A stretch of DNA of 64,000 nt from Breviolum minutum Mf 1.05b.01 (GCA_000507305.1 DF241194.1:22241-86240); one strand, 5' to 3'; counted from the first letter of the stretch, positions 25,664-39,048 are shown. Translations and numbers: made by a program. The notes: generated from the sequence alone by a model not told the origin.

Positions 25664-28087
25664 GAAACATAAACATGTAGGCAATGGTTGGTTCAATCTT
25701 GTACACTGCGTCCAGTCAATGGTTGATGAGATGAACAAGGACCAGATGAAACCACATACGAGGAACCATGAATTGCCATGTCCATTTGCTTGTCATTCCA
25801 CTATTCAGTGTATATATATAATTATATATACATGTGCACAATTCATCAACGTTGATTGTAAATGTATGTATGTAAATGCTGTAACATTTTGTAGCTCGAA
25901 ACTCGAGAAGCCAGAAGGGCGGTCTTTTGGGTGGGTCAACACTGCTGTTGTATGTAGCTGACCTCTTTTTCAGTATCCTAAAGCAGGTGAGGAAGCAAAA
26001 AAAAAGGCTCACGGCTTATGACCATAGCGTCCGTTGTTGTTGAAAGGGTGTCCAGGGTGTCCCACCCATTGTGTAACGGTAAGGAACAAAAGACAAAGTC
26101 TCCAAAGTATGACAAATTTTTGCATCTTGTGTGGTAAACAGTCAGCCGTGCGAGGCCGCTGTTTTCCTCAGTTTGTTTGTTGCTCCTGCTGCTAGTGCTC
26201 CAATGGAGCAGGATTCAGAAAAGAGAGAAGATTTAGAGAACCGCTCTGGGACACAAAAGAATACGGTGGAGAAGATAAGGAAACCATAGCTGAAACAGTA
26301 AGGTTTAATCAAAATGAGGCATCCTGTAGAACAAAGCCCCCTCACTGCCGCTGCTGCTGGGTTACGCTCCTCCTGCCTCTTATTCCTCTTGCCGCTGCAG
26401 AACCATGCTGGTTGCTACTGCTGCATCCTTCTCGTCCTGCGCCCTCACTACTTGCTGCTGCTGCGGCTGCTATCTGCTGCCGCCTCCTGCTCTTTTGTTT
26501 TTTCAACCGAAAATGAATTTAAAAACAGCTGTCCACAACACATCCAAGAAGCCTATGAATCCTCACGTCCGCAGAGGCAGTGTGCTCCACCCGACTAAAG
26601 AAAACACCGGTGGACTCTGAGTTGTTGACTCGCTGAGCGCCAAGTGGGCGGCGGATCCAGCAAAAACATTCAAAAAGCTCTTGAAATCTCTACATTCCTA
26701 CAACTCGCTGTGGGCTACGTTGGCTGCCTACTTGCGCTTTTGCGTTCAGTCATGATCCAATTGGACGTTTATTGAACCCTTTGCCTGATGAGTCATTCAA
26801 AAAGAAACGAATGTTGAATGAATGCAATGAAGAATCCAGGCAGCATGTGTGCTTCGGAACTTGGAAGATAATATTATTTTGTAGAAGCCGGCCTTTTGGC
26901 ACTAGCGTCAGCAATTGTGCTGAGACTTCACAGGTGTCCTAAGTCACTAATTTGAGACAATCTGACAATTTACAGAGACCGACCCAGGTGAACTCAGCGA
27001 CTGGTTCTGCGTGTGAACTATAGAATGATTTCACTTCTCGCAGGAGTCAATTTGTTCTTTCATTATTTTTTGCAGGGAAACAGCCATTTAGTATACATTT
27101 TACTACTATACATTGATATTTTATAGATCGGTGATACACAGTATGTGCTCAACATTTAATGTCCAACTCGACATTGCTAGTACATATAGTAGACCAATGG
27201 TGTACCTGGATTTTGAGAGGCCTTCTAAACGTCCAAAATGCCCGGAGCATTGCCCAAATTTTCTCGAACAGCAACTACGGTCAGCCGTGCTTTTTGCGTT
27301 CCGGCGGGCACAAATCAAGGTGTTTGAGACGTCACAGCCAATATGCAACAAGTTGATCAAAATTGCATCAATTTTTGTGTCCCGAACTGCAGAGCACAGC
27401 TACTGTGAGATGTTTCATTCCGAAAGCCATTCCCTCGAGCTTCCCTGTTGGACACAGGCAATGTGTGTTTACACACAATTTCAGACAGTTTTTTTTCGAA
27501 GTATGAACCATGGACCTTAATATTTGGAAACAACTTTTCTTCGAGCTTTGCTAGGCCTAGATTTGGTCGGGGGTCAATCAAGCTCCACGTTCGCTTCGGG
27601 AGTGCTTTCTGCGTTGGGCCCTTGAACGGCTCATCGCTCGTGTAGCTTCGCGCTTTGCGCTTGGTGCGCTTCGACCCGAAAATGACCGAGTTGCCTTGAT
27701 GCTCCAGAGATACTCCTTGATAGAAGCATGTCCTCTCAGCAATTTGTAACGACGTCACCAACGTCACACGAAAGAATGGTCTTGTAGGGAGATCCTCCCA
27801 AAATGGCTTCTGGAGTCGAATTTACTTTGAGTATCTTTGAGTAGGTACTTACTACCCAGACTTCCGTTTAGTAGCTGTCAAAGGTTTCCTTCCCAGTCAA
27901 GAAATGAGCAAACAGACGTGTTTCGGGCCTGCCAAGCAGGAGGTGGTGCTTTTTGACACAGTACGTTTCAAGAAGCAACAAGGGGTTGATTAAGCAGATT
28001 AAGCAATCATTGTTATATCCGTCCTGATCCCTTTCGTACTTGCTTGGGACGGTCTTGTTCTTGTTCTTCTTCTCGTTATTGTTCTAG

Positions 28088-28142
28088 GTCTTCTTCTTCT
28101 TCTTCTTCTTCTTGTTGTTGTTGTTGTTGTTGTTGTTGTTCT
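28088..28142. repeat. (CTT)n then (GTT)n microsatellite
   Basis: About nine CTT triplets followed by about nine TTG triplets, with no gene seen around it. Confidence 0.93.
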
Positions 28143-29142
28143 TGCAATCTTTTGATGGATCTCAACCTTCCTCCTCCTTTGTTTCTGTCGTGGTCGTCCA
28201 TCGCATCTCTGTGCCTGCCGATTTCTTGCCTCCCTTTCTGTGTTTGCTTGGCCCCTAAGATTCTTTGCCCAATTGGCACAACATTTGCCCTAAATGGCAC
28301 AACTTTCCTGGCTACTTGCCGACACAAGCATTCATTGACCTTATATGATATGGATTGATATGGTACATCCGGCGAACAGCTGGTGTCTCCAGTCGATTCA
28401 TACAGCTATGAGACTCTATAAGATGGACTTGCCATTACGAAGAAACAACTTGGAACCAGGTAACGTCCACGTCGGTGTCTTTGACCAAAGCACAGCAGGC
28501 CGTGGTAGATTTGGTTCTGTGACTCGGACGCAAACGCGGTCCGCTTTCGCAAACCTCAGTCAACAGATGCTTGTGATGCAATTGTGATCAAACAGGCAGC
28601 GATGAATTGATACGATCTGAGGCGCGGGCGGAGCGTCTTCCTCACAGGCTGGACAACTTATAGGTAGTGCACGGCTGTCCAGAATGAACATGACTGGCAC
28701 CACAGGGTTCAAAGCTTTAGCTTCAGAGAACGCGTTTTTTTTTGCTTCTTTTCTGCCGGCGATGAGTTTCAACCATAAAGCTGATTTTACATGATTTTAC
28801 TGTAAAATTTGGAGTCACAACCAGTTTCTTTTGCCCAGGCACTGCCAGGGCGAGTCTCACCCATGACACAACATATGACATGACATTATGACTACTTCAT
28901 TGTATTAGATAGGATATAGCAGCACAAGCCTTGATGTGGCTACCCTCCAGGAAAGAGTCCATATCCCACCTTTGGAAAAGGAAAATCATCAACTCAAAAG
29001 TGCCTTTTGCAGGGGATAGCACGGTCATGTTCGGCGGGATATGTTCCGGTGCAATGTAAAGCATAGCAGGTTGAACCAGCACCCCTGCCACTGTATGCTC
29101 TGAAGTCAAATTATGTATTTGGATATAAAAGGGACTGTCCAA

Positions 29143-29375
29143 ATACCGTAAACTCTAAAACTCTCTTATGTGCTTTAGAACCCTCTCATCTACTCTAAAG
29201 GCACTCTAAAACACCCTAATCGCCGCTCTAAAACACTCTTGATCAACTCCAAAACAATGTAAGCTTCCATTTTGGTGACTTATTTTATCTAGATCCTTAC
29301 TATAAGATTTGCGCAGTGTTCAGAGCTCTTTAGATCTTTACTCTAAGATTTTGGAGGGTTTTAGAGCATTTCGAG
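29143..29375. repeat. Degenerate CTCTAAAA repeat with an inverted counterpart
   Basis: The left part repeats CTCTAAAA-like words (29155, 29198, 29211 and 29227 regions, with variants). The right part (29290-29375) carries the complementary sense (TCTAAGATTTTGGAGGGTTTTAGAGC). The two halves could fold on each other. It lies upstream of the PIF1-type helicase exons. Confidence 0.55.
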
Positions 29376-29669
29376 ACAGCCTCTTTCATATTCAGAGAAT
29401 TAAAGCTGAGCATGTGGTGGCAGGGGTGCTCGTGCTATGAGTATAGCGATATGCAATTTTTCAACGATTCCGGTCAAGATTGATTCAAAGGGACAAATTG
29501 ACAGTTTCATCAACAAGTGCATGGTTTCAATATAGCTTGTCTTAGGACATGGCACGAGCCGTTCTTTGTTCAGTTTCTTGTTTTACTTGTGGTCACTTGC
29601 ACCAAGATGTGGGTAGGATTCGTTGTCGCATATTCCAGAGCTTAGCCAGTGGAACAAGATGGAAGCACA

Positions 29670-32600
29670 AAACAGCCATTGCAATCTTGCTCCAGGTGCT
29701 GCTGGCACGGGGTCTGGCATGCCATGTTTTGTGCAGCGACATGCACCGGACAATCTGGAAATTTGACTGGACTCTGGCAGCCGAGCTCCGCAGCCAGGAA
29801 GTCGGTGGTATTGCAAGAACTGAATCGCCAAGCAAAGCGTCAAGTTGCACTCACTGCAGCAACAGGGGTTGCGGTGCGCTGGGGGTTTGGGATGTTTCCT
29901 GATGGCGGTGTGCGTTGATACACAACTGCCAGTTACGATTTCTGTTTGCAAGTGAAGCCTCTGGGATTGAGCATTGACTTTGAAGCTGCAAGTGCCAGGA
30001 AGTTTTGGATCTGGCTAATGCACATTTTTGAAACTAGTTGCCCTTGTCTTATTCAACCACATCGCTGATTGCCAAGCTGTAGGCGCTGCTTATTGGCGGG
30101 GAGACAACACATTCGTGGTCCGGCTTGGGGCAGGCAGTCCCTGCTTTCCTGAATTCGTATTCATAGTCAAAGAGGAAGTCACATTGACAGGCATGCTGGT
30201 TTTGCAAAGGCTGTATTTAATGTCAAAAACGGTCAGGAAAGGCAAGTCGCAGAAAACTGTTCATCAATTCCCCTGCATTTTGCTGCACCCGTTCTGCCTT
30301 TCCCAAGGCTCGATAAGTGAATCTAACCGTGTTTGATCGGGTAATCCCTTGGTCGGCATGCCTCTCTCCAGGCCAAAGGTACATCTGCTGAATTGGTGGA
30401 ACGGGTGCGAATGGTCCCTCGTCGAGCTCACCATTTCACAAGATTTCACAAGTACAATTTTCAATTGTATTTAATGAATGGAGTTCTTGATGAGTCAACA
30501 ATTTGGTCAACATAATTGGTCAACGCTTCTATGTTATAAGCTACATGATGTTTCACCCTTTCAATTCAGTAAAGGAACCCCCTCAAAATGCAAAATTGAC
30601 CCTGCTTGAATTGATAGTTTTAAACGAATCCAAGGATGCTGCTGCTTGTAATCGATGGCTTGCAGCACGACTCCTTGTCATCGATGAGGTGCAGATGCAG
30701 GATAGGTACTTTCCACCTGGAAAGGATCGATGGCTCAACTCCCATGTATTGGTTTATCATATCCCCTTACAAATCGCCACCTTTTTGGGGGTGGATAACC
30801 ATCTACTTTCCAGATAGTGTATTTTTTCACATATTTTTGTTGAGCATCTGGGAGAATCCATCTCATGTTCAGGCCAATAAGACTTCTGTGTGTTGTTTGC
30901 ATCATGTTGAATGGAGTCAAAGAATCCCAAACGTTTCTCACCTAATGGCTAATTGGTCCTTTGTAAATTGGAATTTCCGAACCATTTACCCAACCACCAA
31001 TCCATTTTAGGAGTTTGTTGAAGCCCAAAATCATCCAAAGAGCTTGGAGGTCTCCATGATCTCAGCGCACTTGTTGGACACCTTGGACCAATGTGGCCGC
31101 GTGTGTCGCGGCGTCCCCACAGTGCCCTTTGGCAACTTGCCAGTGTTGCTTTGCTGGAAACTCAGAAATCATACGAGGTCAGCAAACAATATTGTTATAT
31201 TATCAAATGTACATGAATTTGCTTCATGGGAAGTTAGTGGACTGCGGCAATTTTCTAAGTTTCCTAATTTGCCTATCAGGTGGAGATTTTCATCAACTTC
31301 CTCCAGTTGCTATGGATGGTTGGGCTTTCCAAGCAAAGGCCGTTGAAGTCCTTTTTGAATAGTCATGCCGTGCAACAAGAAACGGTTTTGCACAGGGCCA
31401 TTGCATGATACTGATGTATTGTATCTTGCCTGCGACCACCGATGTTGTAAGTTGTAACAAGATGTAACAAGCATTGGCCAGTTTGAAAACCTGCGGATTT
31501 GATTGGCAGGTCTGGAAGGAAGCTATCAGCGTTTCCTTGGAACTGACAGAGGTTTGGCGAGCTATCGAGCTGTTGCAGAAATCAATGAGTGATGATATGA
31601 ATTGGAAAAACAGTACAGTACAGGTACAAACTTGTGCAAACATTGGTATACTGTAATGCAAAAAAACATCTCAAAGTCTTAAAGCCACATAATTTGTTTG
31701 GAAGTGCAGCCGAATCTCAGCAATGTAAGTCATGTTTGTTAGATATTGACATTCTGCACCTTGGATCTGCAAACGATGTGGACACGTGCCTCCACACTTC
31801 TTCACATTAAGTGGTCCCCCTCCCCCCGCATCCGCATCGCACAGCTCTGCAGCTACTATACACTTTCCAGAAAAGCACAGAAAGAACAACAAGCGGCGCA
31901 AGAAAAACCATAGCAGAAGCATGCATACAATCATCGAGCACAGAAACACCCACATTTGTCCACATCGAATTGGTTTACAATAACACGGTTTGGCGTTCAT
32001 TCACATGAAATGACTAATTTAGTCTTTTTCAGGGAGAGTATTTTTCTTTCGGTGGCTGCTGTTGCAGAGACTTGCAGCATCCTGACCTAAAGATGTCTCA
32101 GGTAAAAGACGACCCAAATCCACTCAGAAGTGCTATTGTAGTGCTTATTGTACGAATTTTCCACTCAGAAGTCTGGAGAGGAGGGTTTTTAGGCTTCGAT
32201 CTTCAGACACACCGACAATGCACACCTAGATGTACTTGTAGGATACAAAGGACGGCATTACATCAAGATTGGATCACACCATACCATTCTATGCTATATT
32301 AGATGTCGTCAGTATGTAATAAGATACAATGAGATGCAAGCAAACCGCGGGTTTTGCATTTGATTGCATTTGAAAATATCATTCATACCATGGCTATATT
32401 ATTTTGTTGCATGTTGTTGTATACAAACAGTCATCACGTAATATGATATACGATTGTGTTGTCTTGGGTATTACCACGATGTAATTAATTGCATACATAT
32501 TTGTTGATGTCATTATGAGCATATAATATAATATAGATATGATAATCCCATCTCTTGGATTATACTGTGAGCTAAATTATTGCCATGCAAATATCATATC

Positions 32601-35600
32601 GAATCATATCAATCAAATCATATCACATATTTCATTGTATCCGTTCATATCATTCTAGAATCACGTTCTTGTCATATCATCAACTTGCAGCATATTTGGT
32701 TGCACTAGATTTTGCATGTAATTATTTGATACTAATTTACTTCCTATGCATATATTTTCAAAGTAGCTACAGTCTGTGAAGTGCAGATATAATACGATTC
32801 CATGATTCAAGAACGAGCGTTCTGTTTTTTGTCCAGTATTTCTGGAATATTTGGTATTTCTATACAGTACACTATATTATGTATAGATCATGATGAGTTA
32901 CAACATTTATGTTGCAGGCCATCAACCCCATTGGTGCCAGGTTCTGCGGACTGACCCACAGGAGCGGCAGCTTGCCAAAGCCCTGCAAGAGGTGAGGTAC
33001 CTTTTCTTGAAAGCTACAGGATGTTGTTTCGATCTGATAGTTGTGCACTTTTCCCCCTTTTTGATCAATCAATCTTAATTTGCAGATGTCAAGGTAGCAC
33101 ATGCTGTTCAGTTGCGTGTTTGCATCATGTCTATACGAAAGCGTTTGTAGGTTCGAGAAGGCCTTGTCTCTGACGGCTGCTGGCACTTTCTGCAGTCCTT
33201 GGTGAAGAAGCCAAGGTGCAAAACCCCGTTGAAACAGAAGTGTCTATGATACTGTTGATGGAAGAAATCCTGCACCAGTTGATAGGTAGTTTATCCGATT
33301 ATTTTCAATGTTTTATTTATATATACATCCCAGGTAGTGCAGGATTTCTTCCATCAACAGTATGAGTTTGTATGAATGTCAAACAGTTTGTGGATGCCAT
33401 GTTTCGTGAATTTGCAACAATTCAATACAGATGATGTTTGCTTGAACTGTCCTTCAGCCAGGAACTCTATATGAGTTTCATTGGGTATGTTTTCATCTTA
33501 CTGACTAACAAAGGTAGAACAAGTGTGGTTGCCCAACACCACATCAGACTCAGTCATGTAGTTTACACATAGCTCATGGATTTTTAACAGATTTCCGGGT
33601 TTCTCAAAGTCCTTGGACTTAGCAGCGCTCTTCTCCACAAGGCCACAAAATCGGTGCCCTGTGGTGGTGGTACCAACCAATCGCCAGGCCAGGGATCAAA
33701 ACGATTGGGTCAAAGGAGGTCACTGAAGTCATAAATAGGTTGGGGGGTTTGAGGTTACACTGACTCCCATCCCCAATATGGACAAACAGTAAGAAATCAT
33801 GACAAATCTATACAGGTTTTGGTCACATGACGATGACTTTTATGAATTATCTGCCAATTTGTCCACATTGTACACTCAAATTTGATGGTTTTGCAGTCAG
33901 TGGATCTAGACAGAGGGACAGCCCTGTGGCTAAGCCAATGACCGCTCCTTCCGTGACATGTTTTTTAGGGATCTGTTTTGCTAGGCAGATGAGATAAACC
34001 GTGCAGCTTTGCAATCAGCCATGAAGACCAGCGGAGAGGCAGGAGGGATCTTAATTGAAGAATCATGGGGCAAATGCAGAAAGCGCATAAAGGGTGCGCT
34101 ACCTGGAACAGTCCATCATGCTCCAAAAACTTGCATTGATGAACTCGGAGAATGGACGCTTGTGCTGAATGTGGCTTGAGCTTGTACTTGTAACTGCAAG
34201 CAATCGGATTGAAAGCAGCAATTTGCTTCTATACGAAATGGAGGTCGGCGCATGGATTTGCAAGATCAGACAAATTGAGTAAAACTGGAGATTCAATTCC
34301 TTCCAGTGACACGCCTTCAAATGCTGTCCTGCCAACGTGGTCCTTCAAAAATGAATGAACGTGTCCTGAAGGGATGCACAAGACAGGATGTGCCACTATG
34401 TCCCATTTTCAACTTTCAGCAGAGGTGTCTGGCTGTACCCCTGGACTTCATGATGCTTGTGCCATTGGCGCCATGCAGGTGTATCGTTATGGTGCGCTGC
34501 ACATCGGCGGTGGCAGAAGAAAGGAGGCGCTGAATGATTTGTCCATATCCATCATTTCGTTTTATGAACGGGTCTTGGCAGCGGGATGTAACGCGTATAT
34601 GATGTTAACTATATGCCTGTAGCAATTCCTCATTTAATTTGGAAAGACCAGCTTTGGTCTCTTCTGAATGATCTGATATTACCAGATATTTTTCGTAGAG
34701 TATGCACGGACTTACTCACGGACTTGGCACAAAAGGATGGATAGATAGTGATGGATAGATGGAGGGGTGGACTGATGGAAGAGTTTGCTTCGACAGCTAG
34801 GCTGATAAGAATCATAATTAGAACTAGCTATATTATCATCCAGCATCAGCCCACCCACGTTAGTTAGTTCATATGAAAATGATCTTATCATCCAGCAATC
34901 AAAGATCCAAATCACATCTTTGATAATAGTTCAATAGTTAGTTTGCATCCAGCATCATCCAGTTTGTCAATTTGTGGCTTTGAGGTGCCTGAGGAACTTT
35001 GCCTTTGCCAGGGAACTGTGGTGGTTTTGACATCCAGCATCAGGCCGGACAAAAATCCGTCGAATTCCCACAGTGCTCCTCAGTTCAGCCTTGGATTCCG
35101 CAGGGTGGGGCCCCCAAGGCGAGGTGAAATGGGCAAATGGCCTGCGCTTCTTGGCAACAATTCAAAATCTCCACCAGGGTTTGGGTCAATCATCATCTTC
35201 ATGATGTCATCATAAGACTATATAATATCCTAGATAGTCATAAATAATGTACATTATATGATAAAACTTGATGGAATTTAGAATTTATATCTGTTTGTGA
35301 TCTCATTTTATACGGACTTATCGTTTGTACAGTAACAGAAAAAAGTGATGTTGCGTAGTACACAACATGCAGTCAAACTGCTAAAAGGTGATCAACTGGG
35401 AAAGCGGCACTTTCTTCAAGCAAATTTGTGTTGACTTGATTCCAAGAAAGGTACAACACACCCCGATATCGCACACCCCAGGCAATCCCCCGTTCGCCAA
35501 CTATGAAAAGAACCCCCTTTATGGCCTGTTGGTAAAGGTTGCTCGGGGTGAGTTCCAAAGGTGTGTTGAAACAACCTCAGATTGATGAGCGGCGCTTGAG

Positions 35601-38093
35601 GTTGCTGTGTTTCTGGCTTTGTGGAGCTGTGTGGTGCCCTGGAGTTTGGGAAGGGATGATTACGAGGGCAGATTCCATGGCACATTGGTCCAGTTCATTG
35701 CATATGTATTATTCATTTATATATATATACGGTACATATATTATGTACGTATATTAACTTGATTCATTTGTTTTGGTCTTTGTCACTCCTTGTTTGTGAT
35801 GTTGTTCTTCGTCGTCCTTTTCAGTTTAAATTTCTTTTTCTTGTCTTATGCATTGATACATCATGCTATATATACTGCTGAAACTGGAACCTTAGGCCGC
35901 GGCGTGTGTGGATCCCAGTGTCCGACCGGGTTGTCTTCATGAAGCCATTTGAAAGAAGTATATAGAACATCAATTAACATCTTACCATGGGAACCCACGT
36001 TTCCTTCATTTTTAGGGGTTATAACCCATATATTGGGGGTGTAAAACTTTCATTTTTCATGGTTTTGAGGGTCCAAGAGCCGTAAACATTCTGCCAAAGA
36101 CTGCATTTTGGCACCAGCAGAAACGGAGTATGATTTTTTTTCAGGTGTATGATCATCGACATCCTGACTTTGAAGCGATTCATGGTCTGAATCTTCGGCA
36201 GTTTTTACTTCGGCATGAGGGCAGGTTGCCCAAATTGCAGGCTCCAGGGCCACACGAGTGAAGATAGATGAAGATACGGCCGATGGACCAATTGTGTGTT
36301 GGGGGTGGACAAAAATTATTGTGATGCTAACACCCACAGATAATTGATATTTATATATAGTTATATATAATTATATATGATACGCAGATATACACTATAT
36401 ATTTTCCATATTATACAGCTACAAGTAGCACAAATATCACATCAGCTTGGAAGCCTTGTGTTTGGATTTGGTCGCATCGGAGGCCTTGCAGGATCCGAGT
36501 TCTGAGCGATCTGAGTATGTACTCTATCCAGTCGCTTGGAGATGGGTAGCGGTTGCAGCTGTCAGATGGAGTAGGTCCTGAGTTCAAACTGGAAAAGATT
36601 GCATTTTAAGTTGGAAAAGCAACCACTCTCCCATGTGCACCATTGTGAACCTACTTTGTTTATTATATAGTTTTTTTTCCACATGTAAACTACGCAATCA
36701 TGTCCGTGTGTTGCTGCGACACACACAAAGGTTCACCTCGCAGATGGAGCTTCCACAGGAGAAGGCCCAAACTTCGCCTCCTGCATCGAGGTTGTCTTGT
36801 AACGAGAAGCTGTTGTGACATGCCTTGTGTTCACAAACGCATGTTACTATATTTCACTGCTCCAATTAAAGGAACAAGGTTCTGCAGCTTTTTCTTTCAT
36901 AATATTGCATGACTATTGCTGTCCCTGATTATCACACCTCGTGCAATATTGTCTCCTTCTCAGACAATATTGTGACAATGGTTTCCCTGAAAATGGGAAT
37001 GGACCTGCAAATAGTGAATTGGGCTTTATGTGTTTGTGGTCCATGATGTTTTCAGACCATTCACCCTTCACGTAGTGAAAGGCGTCTCGTGGGCTTGTTG
37101 CCTGAAAGGAATATTATCAAAACAACATACTATCTGAAAAAACTGTTATTCCAAGATAGAAAACATATGTATGGGTAAACGTATATTCTCTATGTCTATG
37201 TTATATCATTAGAACAGATACGTTCTATCTTTTACCCATTCCAATCAAACAGGCCTGTTTCACTGCACCTTTGAGATCTGAAACATTACTGGAGTTTCAC
37301 TCCAGGCCCTGGTGTGGTGCAATTGCCAATTCGACTAGGCAGAATCTGATTCCGGATGCAGGAACAACATGGAACAACACTTTCATATATTTTTGTCGTT
37401 TTGTTGCCTGGCAAATATGTGTTCATTATCTATCAAACTACTCAAACTACTATACTTTCGTGCGACAGTGATGTTAAGCAATCCATATTATCGGGAAACG
37501 TGGCCTCCAAAGTTCTATGTCCTATCAGTACAAGCTTGATTGCTCCAAAGGTCGAAATCTTAGAGGTATGAAGCAAACTGTTTTCAAGCGTTGGAACGGT
37601 TCGTTTAGCTTGGTTTGTCTGTTTTGGACGTGTTTGGTGTCTTCACCCTCATGTTTGATCTTAATTGATGTTTCGCCGGGAAGTGCAGCTGAGGCTATGA
37701 TGTTTGCTAGCAGGGAAGTGATCCTGATGTTGGCACATCTTATCGTATCCTACATTCAATGTCTACAGTCTACAGTACTCAGAGTTTTTTTAGCTACAGC
37801 TAAAAAGTCATTTGCAGATTTATAATATTTTATAATGATTTATACCCTAAAAGTCACAGCATTGCAAAGTCCTGCATGCTTTTTTTTTGATCCATACTTC
37901 TCATCACCGCCACCCAATCCAGACTTGTCCAATGTCACCATGACCACCATCTAACAAGTTGGCAGGTTGGGCGTTGACAGCCCATAGGGCTCAGGGTGCA
38001 TCTATGGATGAAGGAGCTGTGGCGCTCTTGCGAGGTCTCTTCTCCCCTGGGCAGGCTGATGCTGCTCGGTGGATCATGCACCCGGCCTACTAG
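29670..38093 (+). CDS. PIF1-type superfamily 1B DNA helicase, at least twelve exons
   Basis: PIF1-family helicases unwind DNA 5'->3'. Exons set by in-frame joins: about 29670-29711 plus 29798-29873 (Walker A PGAAGTG|KSVVLQELNRQ, then VALTAATGVA); 30083-30133 (LLIGGETTHSWSGLGQ); 30372-30413 (AKGTSAELVERVRM); 30635-30688 (ACNRWLAARLLVIDE); 31050-31152 (VSMISAHLLDTLDQ...PFGNLPVLL); 31280-31338 (CGDFHQLPPVAMDGWAFQAK); 31510-31551 (VWKEAISVSLELTE); 32941-32991 (VLRTDPQERQLAKALQE); 33151-33201 (VREGLVSDGCWHFLQSL); from 34985 (ELCLCQGTVVVLTSSI); 37965-38093 (GWALTAHRAQGASMDEGAV...FSPGQADAAR, TAG). These correspond to motifs I, Ia, II (DE), III (GDFHQLPP), IV and the family's usual WALTIHKSQG block. 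Donors at 30134, 31153 and 31339 are GC. Exons between 33.2 and 38 kb are incomplete (candidates 34400-34520, 35390-35560, 36690-36800). The N-terminus is not resolved. Confidence 0.86.
33249..33363. mobile_element. MITE-like element, copy 2 of the two-copy family (115 bases)
   Basis: The terminal inverted repeats are perfect over 27 bases (33249-33275 against 33337-33363) and begin ATACTGTTGATGG. Internally it aligns with the reverse complement of the element at 13679-13799. It lies in the PIF1-type helicase intron that begins at 33202. No coding capacity. Confidence 0.85.
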
Positions 38094-38839
38094 GTTTAGA
38101 TATTATAGTTCTACGGTACTTTTTTTTGAACATATGTCAATAATATAGTAAAGGACTTGGATAGGTGAGCAAACATACAATGTTATGATAGATCATATTA
38201 ACACCTTGTATATATTGTAGAGGCACATGTAATATATCCAGAATTGATCAGTCAATCCTAGCAGATGCTGCCCTGACTTGATCGAAGAAACAGATGAGCA
38301 GATGAGACTCCGTATTTTGATGAAATCTTTGTCATAGACTTACACTGAAACACAATACTGCTGTAAGGCGTAAGTAGCTAGAAGTCAACAGCAAGAGACA
38401 GTATCCATTCTGATGTGGAAAACATGTGAAAAGATGTCAATGTGAGTCTTCTCTTTCAGATTGCATTCTGACAAATCACTTGTGACACCTGCAAGCTGAG
38501 TTCAGGCCTATGTGGCATTATCTCGCTGTCGACGTGCCTCTGACCTCTGGATTGAAGGTGACACGGTCTAAGCGGGCTATCCTGCGTGGATGTAGCCACA
38601 ATCATAGGATAGCATTGGATTAAATTTTTGTTGGAATCACAGACTTGTGACATGCTGATGATTTTACGCTCTGGGATGTCCACAAAGCTCACATTGTTAG
38701 GCTGAACTGATTTACTGTGAGTATTTGTGACTCGAAATGTATCTGGCTTAATCCAAAAGTCATGGTCGATGGTTGGCAGGATCAACCCTTCTACGCAAGG
38801 AAACAAACAGGTCATTCAAAATCCCACAAATCCCCGATG

Positions 38840-39048
38840 ATTTTGATCTGATTTGTTGTCCACGATCCTCGATACGGCCAGGGCTGCCTGCTCGAAGTGC
38901 AGACGGAAGAGTAGAGGCCTTCACGCCAGATCAGGAGGTCTGGGATTGGGGTCAGGATCCTGCTGCAGTTTGGATTTCCACACTTTTTGTGGACTGTGAT
39001 GATACTGATCATGCTGATTCATGCAAAATGGATCTCCCGATGCGCTAA
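38840..39048 (+). other. Coding-like stretch, possible 3' exon
   Basis: An open frame reads RPGLPARSADGRVEAFTP and then DQEVWDWGQDPAAVWIST, ending KMDLPMR-stop at 39048. The composition looks coding and differs from the flanks. The terminal KMDLPMR echoes KMDLPLR at about 28430. It may belong to the preceding helicase or to a small separate gene. Confidence 0.35.

Larger units (their letters stand above)
22898..29600 (+). other. Mostly non-coding stretch with scattered coding-like exons
   Basis: Weak coding-like stretches on the + strand: about 23400-23470, 23918-24090 (ANESQQQGALEKALEEDWG), 26180-26275 (APMEQDSEKREDLENRSG, acidic then basic), 26515-26760 (SKKPMNPHVRRGSV; AKWAADPAKTFKKLLKSL) and 28360-28460 (LYKMDLPLRRNNLEPG, then a gtaacg donor). 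They could be 3' exons of the NFX1/UPF1-type helicase, 5' exons of the PIF1-type helicase, or a small separate gene. I cannot chain them or name a domain. The rest is AT-rich or repeat DNA. Confidence 0.3.

Noticed and set aside
24552..25961. Long frames of poly-Met/Leu, Gln/Glu and Asn/Lys on both strands
   Set aside because: They are direct products of triplet and 12-base repeats running through an N gap, not genes.
27357..27767. Minus-strand frame of 136 codons
   Set aside because: No domain and no neighbouring minus-strand gene. It overlaps a CpG-rich patch that could favour open frames.
29143..29260. Internal telomere repeat
   Set aside because: The CTCTAAAA words are irregular and do not form a CCCTAAA array.
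30689..30710. Reading on from VIDE into VQMQD as the true continuation of the PIF1 DEAD-like box
   Set aside because: Splicing at 30688 to 31050 gives VIDE|VSMISAHLLD, which fits PIF1 helicases better and keeps the frame into the PVLLCGDFHQLPP block.
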